From Mangrovicoccus sp049603835 (GTDB taxonomy: Bacteria > Pseudomonadota > Alphaproteobacteria > Rhodobacterales > Rhodobacteraceae): a stretch of DNA of 64,000 bases. The first letter of the stretch is position 1; each line of letters starts with the position of its first letter. The notes beneath the pieces were generated by a model that was not told the DNA's origin, did no database searches, and saw nothing but the letters and a program-made list of their open reading frames with translations. Location: contig JBMYSZ010000014.1 of assembly GCA_049603835.1 (NCBI GenBank), forward strand, positions 1 to 64,000, in the 5' to 3' direction. Made by a program: the position numbers and the translations under genes. Of the stretch, positions 17,100 to 25,925 are shown in pieces.

Positions 17100-17498
17100 T
17101 TACATATAGTCGTTGTTTGCGGGGGCTGTATCGCCTTTGTCCCGATCCGCCATGAATTGGTCGAATTCCGCTTTGTCTTTGGCGTCGCGCAGACGTTTAA
17201 GGAATTCTTGGAAGCTGTCTTGCTCATCTTCCAGGCGGCGCAGGGTTTCGGCTTTGTAAGCGTCAAAGGCGCTATTGCCCGAACTTTTGAAAGCATGGCG
17301 GCTGAATTTATGGCGTGATTTTTTGCATTTGAACATGTTTTTTCCCCAGATCATGTAAGCCAGAAGTGCCAGGCCCATCGGCCAAAAGAAGATGAAGCTT
17401 AGTACGGTCAGCGCGATCCATGCGCCTTTGCCGCGTTGGTCAAGCCAAAGTTCGGCGCGGGCAAGCCAGTTAAGATCGGTGGTTGGTGCGGGTATCAT
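17100..17498 (-). CDS. DUF2852 family protein
   Basis: A 132-aa protein of the DUF2852 type. One or two membrane helices lie near the N-terminus (GAWIALTVLSFIFFWPMGLALLAYMIWG, about 24-51), followed by a basic stretch and an acidic helical tail matching the family pattern NSAFDAYKAETLRRLEDEQDSFQEFLKRLRDAKDKAEFDQFM, given here only in outline. Function is unknown. The start at 17498 follows GGAG with good spacing; upstream in-frame sequence up to 17570 lacks family features. The family is found widely in Rhodobacterales and Rhizobiales. Confidence 0.85.
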   Translation of the reverse strand: MIPAPTTDLNWLARAELWLDQRGKGAWIALTVLSFIFFWPMGLALLAYMIWGKNMFKCKKSRHKFSRHAFKSSGNSAFDAYKAETLRRLEDEQDSFQEFLKRLRDAKDKAEFDQFMADRDKGDTAPANNDYM

Positions 17499-17573
17499 AA
17501 TGGTCTCCAAAGCGTTGTTCTTTTTATGTGAACTCCATTCACATCCCATAGATGTGAATGGGCTGAACATTCT

Positions 17574-18134
17574 TCAAGACCTTATGTGAATAAACTTCAC
17601 ATTTTTTGGGGGTGCGAAATTGAAAGGCGTTAGGACGCCTTTAAGGGGTGGAATTAAAGCCGTGTACTTGGTGAATTCAGCCAACTCGGCGCTAGTGATC
17701 TTTCGTAAATTCGCGGGAGAAACGCCAAAAAGATGACGTGGTGTTCCCGCTGCAGCCCAAATCTGCGGAAACTCCATCAGATGCGGATCGAAAAAGACCC
17801 GTGGCTCGGTCAAATGCCCCACTGGAGAAACGCCGCCAATGGCAAAGCCCGTGCGGGCCCGGATCAGACCGGCATCAGCCTTGCCCAGAGCCTCGCCCGC
17901 CACGTCACTTGCCATATCCGGGCAGACCAGATTGGCGCCACTGGTGATAAAGAGCAGCATTTGATCCGAGGCCTGGCCGTGAAAAATGATCGATATGGCA
18001 ATTTGAGCCACCTGACAGCCCAGCTCATCCGCGGCTTGCTGCGCGGTACGTGTTTCACCAGGCATTTCTCGCGGTTTTTCCGTGATCCCAGCGATTTCCA
18101 GGGCTGCAATCACGCGCTTTAGGCTTTTGCTCAT
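17574..18134 (-). CDS. YbaK/EbsC family trans-editing aminoacyl-tRNA deacylase-like protein
   Basis: A 186-aa protein of the YbaK/ProX superfamily, which hydrolyses mischarged aminoacyl-tRNA (YbaK: Cys-tRNA-Pro; ProXp: Ala-tRNA-Pro). Diagnostic features are QIAISIIFHG (the segment with the catalytic lysine in many members, here not lysine), the MASDVAGEALGKADAGLIRARTGFAIGGVSPVGH block and the GTPRHLFGVSPANLRKIT end. The last 35 residues extend past the usual domain boundary. The start at 18134 follows AGGAAG. It is divergent from glnE with 54 bp between starts. Amino-acid specificity is not predictable by eye. Confidence 0.8.
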   Translation of the reverse strand: MSKSLKRVIAALEIAGITEKPREMPGETRTAQQAADELGCQVAQIAISIIFHGQASDQMLLFITSGANLVCPDMASDVAGEALGKADAGLIRARTGFAIGGVSPVGHLTEPRVFFDPHLMEFPQIWAAAGTPRHLFGVSPANLRKITSAELAEFTKYTALIPPLKGVLTPFNFAPPKNVKFIHIRS

Positions 18135-18188
18135 CACAATCTTCCTATCAAATGCCAAAGGACGCCCCTCTAGCCTAAGGGATCAAGC

Positions 18189-21002
18189 ATGTCTCTTGTC
18201 ACAGAGCTTCGCGAAACTCCACGCCCCTATGACACTGCTTGTGGGGCGGATCTGACCTTTGGCGATTTGCCGAGCGAGCTGGTCGATTTTCTGCATGCGG
18301 TTGCGGCTTGTAGCCCCTTTCTCTCTGGCGCGATGGCTGCGGAAAAGGATTGGCTGATTGAGGCGGCTCATGGCGATGCCGAGGCGGTGGCGCAGGGCAT
18401 CTTAGACGGGCTCTGCCTTCAGACGCCCGAGGCTTTGGGGCGGCAATTGCGCCAGGCAAAGCGGCGCATGGCTTTGTGGGTGGCGCTGATGGATTGCGGC
18501 GGCATTTGGGGGCTAGAGCAGGTCACTGGCGCTTTGACTGGGTTGGCGGATATGTCGGTGGATTTGGCGCTGAAATCCCAGGTGAAGCCGCTTCTTGAGA
18601 CGGGCAAACTGCCGGGTCTTGGGCCAGAGGATCTAGACCGGGCCGCGGGGCTTTGTGCTTTGGCCATGGGGAAAATGGGCGCCTCTGAGCTGAATTATTC
18701 CTCTGACATCGACCTTATTTGCCTTTTCGCTGATGAAGATTTCGCCCCGCAAGCGCGGCAAGAGGCCAAGCCGCTCTATGTCAAAGCCTTGCGCCGGGCC
18801 ATGGCGATATTATCCGAGCGCACGGCAGAGGGATATGTGTTCCGCACTGATTTGCGCTTGCGGCCTGACCCTTCGGTGAATCCGGTAGCGGTGCCCATGA
18901 GTTCGGCCATGCGCTATTATGAAAGCCTGGGCCGCACATGGGAGCGGGCGGCCTTTATCAAAGCGCGGCCTTGTGCCGGGGATCGTCGGGCCGGACGGGA
19001 ATTTCTGCGCGATATTCGGCCCTTTGTTTGGCGAAAGCTGCTGGATTTCGCCACAGTGGCCGAGATCCAGGATATGCGCGGAAAGATCCGGGTGGAGAAG
19101 GGCCAGCTGGATAATAGCGCGGCCGAGGCGCTGGACGGGGTGAGTGTAAAGCTCGGGCGCGGCGGCATTCGGCAGATCGAGTTCTTCACCCAGACCCGGC
19201 AATTGATCGCCGGGGGGCGGGATCCAGAGCTTCGGGTCAAGGGCACTTGCGACGGGTTGGAAATGCTGTGCCGCAAGGGATGGGTCACCCGCGAGGATGC
19301 GACCCGGTTGACCCGGCATTACCGCCGTTTGAGGCAGATCGAAAACCGGGTGCAGATGGTGGCGGATGCTCAAACCCATAGCCTGCCTGCAAATCCCGAA
19401 AGCTGGGCGCGGCTTGCCGCATTTCTCGGAGCCGCCGATGCCGCCAGTTTACGGCGGGAATTGTCGGAGATCATGGAAGAGGTCCATTGCCTGACCGAGC
19501 CGTTGTTTAGCCAGGACCAGCATTCGAAACCGGCGCGTGAGACCAATTCGCCCGAACTTGCAGAGAAAATCCAAGCCTGGGACCGGTATCCAGCCTTGCG
19601 GTCCGAGCGCGCGCGCGGGCTGTTGCGGCGTCTGATCCCTGTTTTGGCCGAAGGATTTAGCAAAGCCCCCCGGCCCGAAGAGGCTCTGTCGCGGTTTGAG
19701 GGCTTTGTTGCTGGCTTGCCGGCGGGCGTGCAGCTCTTTTCGCTATTTGATGCAAATCCGCATTTGATCGATTTATTGGTAGGGATTGTGTCTACCTCGC
19801 CTGGGCTCGCGCAGTATCTATCGCGCAATAGTCAGGTTTTGGATGCGGTGGTGGATGGCGAATTCTTTGCCCCATGGCCTGGAGCCCAGGCGCTGCTGGC
19901 CGATCTTGGACTGCAGCTAGAACATGATGTGGCGGATTATGAGCAAAAGCTCGATGCCACGCGGCGTTGGCACAAAGACTGGCATTTCCGCATTGGGGTG
20001 CATTTCTTGCGCGGTGCGATTTCGGCGCGGCAGGCGGGGCGCGAATATACGGAGCTGGCCGAAGCGGTGTTGCGCGGGCTTTGGCCCGAGGTCGAAGCGG
20101 AATTCGCCCGCCGCCATGGGCCGCCGCCGGGGCGGGGGGCTTGCGTCATCGGAATGGGCTCGCTTGGGGGGTATCAGGTGGGGCCTTCCTCGGATCTCGA
20201 TTTGATCGTGATTTATGATGCGGATCCCAATGACATGTCGCAGGGTCGCAAACCCCTGCCAGCCAGCCGCTATTATGCCCGTTTTACCCAGGCTTTGATC
20301 ACAGCGCTGAGCACGAAAACCGCGGAAGGCGGGCTTTATGAGGTGGATATGCGGCTGCGTCCATCGGGGCGGCAAGGCCCGGTGGCCACAAGCTGGCGCG
20401 CGTTTCAAGGCTATCAGAAAACCGAGGCCTGGACATGGGAGCATCTGGCCCTGACCCGCGCGCGTCCCATTGCGGGGGCAGGGTCGCTTGCAAAGGATTT
20501 TGATGCTTTCCGGCAAGATATCATCGCGCAGCCCCGGGAGCCCAGCCAAGTGATGCGCGATTTGCAAGATATGCGCCAAAGGCTAGCGGAGGCAAAGCCA
20601 CGGCCGGATCTATGGACACCCCGGCGCGGTTTCGGGGGTGGGCAGGATATAGAGCTTTTTGCCTCTGCCCTGATGCTGCTTTCGGGCCAGGCGCATACGA
20701 ATTTGGCCTATCAATTGCGCGCCGAGAGCGAGTTTGCCGCGCCGCAAATCCGCGAGCGCTTGGCCGAGGCGCATAGCCGTTTCACCGCTGTGAAACAGGT
20801 GGGCAGCCTAGCGGCGGAGACACCCTTTGATCCGCATAAACTAGGCGAGGGCGGGGTGCGGCTTTTGCTGACAGCCACGGATTGCGCTGATCTCGATATG
20901 TTAGAGGTGCAGTTGGATCTGGATTTGCGGGTGGCGGCGCAATTGATCGACCAAGCCCTTGAACCTTGGCTGGCACAGGGCGAGCAAGCGCAAGAGTCGT
21001 AA
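18189..21002 (+). CDS. glnE: Glutamine synthetase adenylyltransferase/adenylyl-removing enzyme
   Basis: A 937-aa bifunctional enzyme that adenylylates or de-adenylylates glutamine synthetase under control of PII and glutamine. Both nucleotidyltransferase halves are visible: the N-terminal half with GKMGASELNYSSDIDLICLF (about 158-177) and the C-terminal half with GSLGGYQVGPSSDLDLIVIYD (about 657-677), each carrying the acidic DxD metal motif. GlnD-like helical regions follow each half. Length is normal for the family. The gene stands alone and is followed after 33 bp by a long inverted repeat element. Confidence 0.95.
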   Translation: MSLVTELRETPRPYDTACGADLTFGDLPSELVDFLHAVAACSPFLSGAMAAEKDWLIEAAHGDAEAVAQGILDGLCLQTPEALGRQLRQAKRRMALWVALMDCGGIWGLEQVTGALTGLADMSVDLALKSQVKPLLETGKLPGLGPEDLDRAAGLCALAMGKMGASELNYSSDIDLICLFADEDFAPQARQEAKPLYVKALRRAMAILSERTAEGYVFRTDLRLRPDPSVNPVAVPMSSAMRYYESLGRTWERAAFIKARPCAGDRRAGREFLRDIRPFVWRKLLDFATVAEIQDMRGKIRVEKGQLDNSAAEALDGVSVKLGRGGIRQIEFFTQTRQLIAGGRDPELRVKGTCDGLEMLCRKGWVTREDATRLTRHYRRLRQIENRVQMVADAQTHSLPANPESWARLAAFLGAADAASLRRELSEIMEEVHCLTEPLFSQDQHSKPARETNSPELAEKIQAWDRYPALRSERARGLLRRLIPVLAEGFSKAPRPEEALSRFEGFVAGLPAGVQLFSLFDANPHLIDLLVGIVSTSPGLAQYLSRNSQVLDAVVDGEFFAPWPGAQALLADLGLQLEHDVADYEQKLDATRRWHKDWHFRIGVHFLRGAISARQAGREYTELAEAVLRGLWPEVEAEFARRHGPPPGRGACVIGMGSLGGYQVGPSSDLDLIVIYDADPNDMSQGRKPLPASRYYARFTQALITALSTKTAEGGLYEVDMRLRPSGRQGPVATSWRAFQGYQKTEAWTWEHLALTRARPIAGAGSLAKDFDAFRQDIIAQPREPSQVMRDLQDMRQRLAEAKPRPDLWTPRRGFGGGQDIELFASALMLLSGQAHTNLAYQLRAESEFAAPQIRERLAEAHSRFTAVKQVGSLAAETPFDPHKLGEGGVRLLLTATDCADLDMLEVQLDLDLRVAAQLIDQALEPWLAQGEQAQES

Positions 21003-21035
21003 AAGCGCCGCTTAAGGGAAAGGCTTGCAATGAAT

Positions 21036-21102
21036 GTAGGATGGGCAATTTGCCCATCATCCCGGGCGGGCCAACAGAAGATGGGCAAATTGCCCATCCT
21101 AC
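21036..21102. repeat. Dispersed long inverted repeat, copy 1
   Basis: Two 23-base arms (21036-21058 and 21080-21102) are perfect reverse complements around a 21-base loop; each begins or ends GTAGGATGGGC and each arm contains its own palindrome GGGCAATTTGCCC. The RNA could fold as one long hairpin or two small ones. It begins 33 bp after the glnE stop. A diverged second copy is at 49175-49240. Confidence 0.85.
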
Positions 21103-21145
21103 TTTGCTTGCAGCCTTGCCGCGAACTGGCGTAAGGGCCTGCTTA

Positions 21146-21421
21146 ATGACCGATGCTCGCCCCTCTCAGATCGACCCCAAGGCCCTCATTTATGAGAGCT
21201 ATCGCATCGATCCAATCACCCCCGCCGATTGTCGGACGATCTTTTTCGACTGGGCTTTGTCTTTGCCCGATGGCCAAGACCAGCGCGCGGCTATTGCGGC
21301 CTTGCTCGAGCTTTATGGCACGGGCGCGCCGCATCATCCGATGACCGACGTTCTCCGGGAAGGCTTAGGCCAGATCGACGCGCCACGCCGCAGAGGAGGC
21401 GGGCGCGCCAGGCGCCCCTAA
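21146..21421 (+). CDS. Conserved small protein of unknown function
   Basis: A 91-aa protein beginning MTDARPSQIDPKALIYESY. The core (YRIDPITPADCRTIFFDWALSLP, then LLELYG and HHPMTDVLREGL) has the look of a conserved globular Rhodobacterales protein, and it ends in an arginine/glycine-rich tail that could touch nucleic acid. I do not know its function. The ATG at 21146 is chosen since the frame upstream runs through the inverted repeat. It is convergent with eda on the other strand, with about 50 bp between the stops. Confidence 0.62.
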   Translation: MTDARPSQIDPKALIYESYRIDPITPADCRTIFFDWALSLPDGQDQRAAIAALLELYGTGAPHHPMTDVLREGLGQIDAPRRRGGGRARRP

Positions 21422-21472
21422 AACGGCGCCCTAAAACGCGCCGCCGAGCAGACTAGCCGCCAAGACAAAGCC

Positions 21473-22129
21473 TTAGACCGGTTCAGCAGCCTTGCCGAGC
21501 TGGCTGGCTTCCCGCGCCAAATCGCGGATCGCATCCCAGTCACCGGCCTGGACCAAATGATCCGGTGCCACCCAAGAGCCGCCCACGCAAACCACATTTG
21601 GCAGGGCCAAATAGGTTTTCGCCTTTTCCAGATTGATCCCACCTGTTGGGCAGAAGCTGACTTTCGGGATCGGGCTTGACCAGCTTTTCAGCATGGGTAC
21701 ACCGCCCGCCGCCTCAGCCGGGAAGAATTTCTGCATCTCATAGCCGCGCTCAAGCAGCGACATCACCTCAGAGGCCGTGCCCGCGCCTGGCATGATTGGC
21801 AGACCTTCGCTCTCGCAAGCCGCAAGCAGCGTTGGCGTATGACCGGGCGATACGCCAAAAGTGGCGCCAGCATCATGGGCCGCTTGCACATCATTGGGGG
21901 TCAGCAATGTGCCCGCGCCCACAACCGCGCCTTCAATCTTCGACATGCGCCGAATGCATTCCAGCGCCGCCGGAGTGCGCAAGGTCACCTCCAGCGCATA
22001 AAGTCCGCCATCAAGCAGGGCTTCGGCCAAAGGCTCGGCCACCTCCGCATCGCGGATCATCAATACCGGGATCACCGGCGCCATAGCGCATACTTCGCGC
22101 AGATTGTCACTTGCCTCATGCGGCATCAT
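21473..22129 (-). CDS. eda: 2-dehydro-3-deoxy-6-phosphogluconate aldolase
   Basis: A 218-aa KDPG/KHG aldolase that splits KDPG to pyruvate and glyceraldehyde-3-P in the Entner-Doudoroff pathway. Key residues are clear: the catalytic glutamate in LEVTLRTP, GAGTLL, and the Schiff-base lysine in QKFFPAEAAGG (near 132), then the phosphate-binding PTGGI and GGSWVAP. The ATG at 22129 overlaps the end of edd by 14 bp and follows AGGAGAG, so translation of the two is coupled. Length fits the family exactly with this start. Confidence 0.95.
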   Translation of the reverse strand: MMPHEASDNLREVCAMAPVIPVLMIRDAEVAEPLAEALLDGGLYALEVTLRTPAALECIRRMSKIEGAVVGAGTLLTPNDVQAAHDAGATFGVSPGHTPTLLAACESEGLPIMPGAGTASEVMSLLERGYEMQKFFPAEAAGGVPMLKSWSSPIPKVSFCPTGGINLEKAKTYLALPNVVCVGGSWVAPDHLVQAGDWDAIRDLAREASQLGKAAEPV

Positions 22130-23999
22130 GGGAACTCTCCTTGTGTGCGGCAGATGGGGTTGCGGCCGGGGCCGATTTTTCAGCTTGGCCAACAGCCACC
22201 CCGGCACCGTCGGCGGCGGAGCCGACCGTGGATCGGAAAACTTCAAACAACTCTCTCCCTAAGCCGAAGCCATTGGCGCTCAGATCCGGTTGGGCTGGCG
22301 CACGGGCACTGATTACTTCGTCACTTAGGGTAGTCTCTAATATTCCAGTTTCCGCGTCTACTTTTATGATGTCGCCATCCTGGATCCGGGCCAAAACGCC
22401 GCCTTCTGTGGCTTCTGGTGTCACATGAATAGCCGCTGGGACTTTGCCTGAGGCACCTGACATGCGGCCATCCGTGACCAGAGCGACCTTGTAGCCCCGA
22501 TCTTGCAGCACAGAGAGCACTGGGGTCAGGCCATGCAGCTCGGGCATGCCATTGGCGCGGGGGCCCTGGAAACGCACCAAAATCACCGTATCGCCAGTGA
22601 ATTCGCCTGCTTTAAACGCGTCCTTGACCGAGTCTTGGTCGTGGAACACCCGCACCGGGGCCTCAACCACGCGATGTTCGGGCTTGACCGCGGAAACCTT
22701 CATCACGCCGCGACCCAAACGCCCGCTGAGTTGCTTCAGACCACCTGTGGGCTGGAACGGGTCGCTGACGGGGCGCAGGATCTTGTCATTGAGACTCTCA
22801 CGCGCCGCCGGGCGCCAGCTAAGCTTGCCGCCTTCATAGACAGGTTCTTGCGCGAATTGGCTTAGGCCTTGGCCCAGGATCGTATTCACATCCTCATGCA
22901 AAAGCCCCGCCTCGATCAGCTGGCCGATCATATAGCCCAGCCCTCCGGCGGCGTGGAAGTGATTCACATCGGCCATGCCATTTGGGTAAACCTTGGCCAT
23001 GAGCGGGGTGATCTCTGACAGCGCCTCGAAATCTTGCAGATCCAGCAGCACCCCAGCTGCCCGCGCCATCGCAGGCAGATGCAGCACCAGATTGGTGGAG
23101 CCGCCCGTGGCCATGAGCCCGATCATGCCATTCACAAAGGCCCGCTCATCCAAAATCTCGCCCGCCGGGCGGAAGCTCCCCGCAAGAGCGGTATTGGCCA
23201 AAGCCTGTTTCGCCCCAGCAATAGTCAGCGAATCGCGCATCTCATGGCCCGGATTGACAAAGCTGGAGCCCGGCAGATGCAGGCCCATAAATTCCATCAG
23301 CATCTGATTGGTATTGGCAGTGCCGTAAAATGTGCAGGTGCCAGGGCTATGATAGCTGGCCATTTCCGCCGACATCAGCTTATCGCGGCCGATCTCGCCT
23401 TGGGCAAACTGCTTGCGGATCTCGGACTTTTTGTCATTGGACAGGCCGCTCGCCATGGGGCCGGCAGGCAGAAACACCGCCGGAATATGCCCAAAAGTCG
23501 CCGCCGCCATGATCAGCCCTGGCACGATCTTATCGCAAACGCCCAGATAAAGCGCCGCATCAAACGTGTTATGGGACAGCGCCACCGCCGAGGCCATTGC
23601 GATCACGTCGCGGGAAAACAGCGAAAGCTCCATCCCCGGCTGGCCCTGGGTTACCCCGTCGCACATGGCAGGCACGCCGCCCGCCACCTGGGCTGTGGCG
23701 CCCATTTCCTGCGCAGCTTGCTTGATCAGCGCGGGAAAACGCTCAAAGGGCTGATGCGCCGAAAGCATGTCATTATAAGCGGTGATAATCCCCAGATTGG
23801 GGGCGCGCTCTTCGGCCAGGGTCTTTTTCTGGTCGCCCATCGCCGCATAAGCATGGGCGAGATTCCCGCAGCTTAGATGCGCCCGGCGCGGGCCATCACT
23901 GGCCTGAGCGCGCATCCGCTCCAGATAAGTTTGACGGCTGGCTTGGCTACGTTCACGAATTTGATCAGTTACCTTGCTTACCACTGGGTGCAAAGCCAT
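22116..23999 (-). CDS. edd: 6-phosphogluconate dehydratase
   Basis: A 627-aa Fe-S dehydratase of the IlvD/Edd family making KDPG from 6-phosphogluconate. Landmarks are the cluster cysteines in HLSCGNL, PAMCDGVTQGQPGMELSLFSRD and CTFYGTANTNQM, and the C-terminal TDGRMSGASGKVPAAIHVTPEA. The start at 23999 follows AGGAGG; the frame opens earlier (24056) without family sequence. The last roughly 40 residues are an Ala/Ser-rich extension beyond the usual end. With eda it forms a two-gene ED operon, consistent with ED glycolysis being the main sugar route in marine Rhodobacterales. Confidence 0.95.
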   Translation of the reverse strand: MALHPVVSKVTDQIRERSQASRQTYLERMRAQASDGPRRAHLSCGNLAHAYAAMGDQKKTLAEERAPNLGIITAYNDMLSAHQPFERFPALIKQAAQEMGATAQVAGGVPAMCDGVTQGQPGMELSLFSRDVIAMASAVALSHNTFDAALYLGVCDKIVPGLIMAAATFGHIPAVFLPAGPMASGLSNDKKSEIRKQFAQGEIGRDKLMSAEMASYHSPGTCTFYGTANTNQMLMEFMGLHLPGSSFVNPGHEMRDSLTIAGAKQALANTALAGSFRPAGEILDERAFVNGMIGLMATGGSTNLVLHLPAMARAAGVLLDLQDFEALSEITPLMAKVYPNGMADVNHFHAAGGLGYMIGQLIEAGLLHEDVNTILGQGLSQFAQEPVYEGGKLSWRPAARESLNDKILRPVSDPFQPTGGLKQLSGRLGRGVMKVSAVKPEHRVVEAPVRVFHDQDSVKDAFKAGEFTGDTVILVRFQGPRANGMPELHGLTPVLSVLQDRGYKVALVTDGRMSGASGKVPAAIHVTPEATEGGVLARIQDGDIIKVDAETGILETTLSDEVISARAPAQPDLSANGFGLGRELFEVFRSTVGSAADGAGVAVGQAEKSAPAATPSAAHKESSHDAA

Positions 24000-24159
24000 A
24001 CGGGGTCCTCCTGGCGGGTCATGGGGCCTTCCTCCATGTCCCTTTACCGCTAACATTTAACCCTCAAGTGTCGACTTGTCACGGGGGCGAGGTTCAGTTA
24101 GCGCTTTGTCGCCGGTTCGCGCCTCTCGGGCGCGGCGGGCAGGATTTCGTAGGAAAAGG

Positions 24160-25386
24160 ATGTCTCTCATGGGCCAAGCTCTTGAAACTACCGAGAAAGC
24201 CTTGGCTCGGGTGCGTTTGCGGCCCAAAGCTAATGCGCGGGCGCTGCGTTGGGGCCAGCCTTGGGTTTATGCAGATGAGCTTGTGACCGACCGTCGCACA
24301 AAGGCTTTGGCACCGGGAAGCCTAGCGATTTTGGAAGATGCGGAGCGTGCGCCGCTGGGTCTGGTGGCGGTGACGCCCAATTCCAAGATCATCGCGCGCA
24401 TGCTGGACCGCGATGCCGAAGCGGTGATTGATCAGGCTTGGTTTGCCGCAAAGCTGGCCTCGGCCCTGGCTATGCGTTCCCGGATTTATGACGCGCCGTT
24501 TTATCGCTTGATCCATGCAGAAGCAGACGGGCTGCCCGGCGTGATCATTGATCGTTTTGGCGATGCGGCGGTGATCCAGCCCAATGCCGCTTGGGCCGAT
24601 GCCCGGCTTGAGGCGCTGGTGGCGGCGTTGCGCGAGGTGACTGGGGTCAGCACAGTGATCAAGAACGCTTCTGGCAGGGCGCGGGCGGCAGAAGGACTTG
24701 ATGACATATCCGCCGTGCTTTGCGGCGCGGTTGAGGCACCGCTGCCGGTGGAGATGAATGGCGCGACCTATTTGGCTGATCTGACCGGCGGGCAAAAGAC
24801 CGGGCTCTTTTACGATCAGCGCCCCAATCATGGCTTTGTGAAGGGGCTTAGCGCCGGGGCGACGGTTCTTGATATCTTTTCCCATGTGGGCGGTTTCGGG
24901 TTGGCGGCTTTGGCGGGCGGCGCGGCAGAGGTCACAGCGGTGGATGCCTCCGCCCCGGCCCTAGATCTCGCGGCGCAGGGCGCGGCAGCGATGGGCTTGG
25001 CCGAGCGTTTCACCACGCGCAAAGGCGATGCCTTCTCGGTCATGGATGCGCTGGAAGAAGAGGGCGCGCGGTTTGACATTGTGGTCTGCGATCCGCCGGC
25101 CTTTGCGCCCTCAAAGCAAGCGCTAGAAGCTGGGCTGCGCGCCTATGAGAAAGCGGCGCGGGCCGGGGCGCGGCTCACGGCCCCTGGTGGCTATCTTGTC
25201 CTATGCTCTTGCTCGCATGCGGCAACGCCGGAAAAATTCCGCAATGCTTGTTTGCGCGGGATTGGCCGGGCGGGGCGTTGGGGCCAGCTGATTTATCAAG
25301 GGGCTGCCGGGCCAGACCATCCGCTGCATCCGCATTTGGCCGAAAGCGGTTATCTAAAGGCGATGGTGTTCCGGCTGGTATCATGA
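24160..25386 (+). CDS. RlmI/RlmK-type class I rRNA methyltransferase
   Basis: A 408-aa SAM-dependent RNA methyltransferase. The N-terminal PUA domain (about 14-95, starting ALARVRLRPKANARALRWGQPWVYADE) binds RNA; a linker domain precedes the Rossmann fold with motif I DIFSHVGGFGLAALAGG, and motif IV DPPAF followed by the cysteine-containing CSCSHAATPEKF typical of 5-methylcytosine-type enzymes such as RlmI. The 23S rRNA is the probable substrate. The ATG at 24160 follows AGGAAAAGG. Its stop overlaps the next start (ATGA), so the PIN gene is co-translated. It diverges from edd. Confidence 0.88.
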   Translation: MSLMGQALETTEKALARVRLRPKANARALRWGQPWVYADELVTDRRTKALAPGSLAILEDAERAPLGLVAVTPNSKIIARMLDRDAEAVIDQAWFAAKLASALAMRSRIYDAPFYRLIHAEADGLPGVIIDRFGDAAVIQPNAAWADARLEALVAALREVTGVSTVIKNASGRARAAEGLDDISAVLCGAVEAPLPVEMNGATYLADLTGGQKTGLFYDQRPNHGFVKGLSAGATVLDIFSHVGGFGLAALAGGAAEVTAVDASAPALDLAAQGAAAMGLAERFTTRKGDAFSVMDALEEEGARFDIVVCDPPAFAPSKQALEAGLRAYEKAARAGARLTAPGGYLVLCSCSHAATPEKFRNACLRGIGRAGRWGQLIYQGAAGPDHPLHPHLAESGYLKAMVFRLVS

Positions 25387-25925
25387 AGACCCTGCTGGAT
25401 GCCTGCGTTCTCTTTCCGACGCTACAGCGTGAAATCCTGATGGGCGCGGCAAAGCGGGGGCTGTTCGCGCCGCTTTTCTCGCCGCGGATCCTAGAGGAAT
25501 GGCGTCGAGCGGCGGCCCGCGATAATCTGCCCGCAGATGTGGAGATTGCCTTGCTCCGCGCTGCTTGGCCCGCTGCAGAGGTAACGCCCGGGCCCGGTGC
25601 CGAAGACAGTCTTTCCCTGCCCGATGAAAATGATCGCCATGTTCTAGCGGCGGCAATTGCGGGTGGGGCAGAGATTTTGCTGACCCAAAATCTCAAGGAT
25701 TTCCCAGCTCGCAGCCTGGCGCGTTATGGCCTGCGCCCGGTCGCGCCGGATAATTTTCTGATGGAGCTTTGGCAGGACGCGCCGAGCGATATTGCGCAGG
25801 CCGTGTCAGAGGCGTTCGCGCCGCTGGGGGCAGGGCCGTCAGAGGGCCGGGCCTATCTGAAACGCGCGCGCCTGCCGCGTCTGGGCAAGGCGCTTTTTTC
25901 AGGCGCGGGACCAGCGGGCCTCTAG
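25383..25925 (+). CDS. PIN-domain protein
   Basis: A 180-aa protein with a PIN-like nuclease domain. The first acidic residue is in LLDACVLFP (Asp6), the second cluster in ILEEW, and later acidic residues in PDENDRHVLAAAIAGGAEILLTQNLKDFP, which is the typical PIN C-terminal half. There is no antitoxin gene beside it; instead it is translationally coupled to the RlmI-like methyltransferase, suggesting an RNA-processing rather than toxin-antitoxin role. Its 3' end overlaps the convergent M48 protease gene by 27 bp. Confidence 0.78.
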   Translation: MKTLLDACVLFPTLQREILMGAAKRGLFAPLFSPRILEEWRRAAARDNLPADVEIALLRAAWPAAEVTPGPGAEDSLSLPDENDRHVLAAAIAGGAEILLTQNLKDFPARSLARYGLRPVAPDNFLMELWQDAPSDIAQAVSEAFAPLGAGPSEGRAYLKRARLPRLGKALFSGAGPAGL

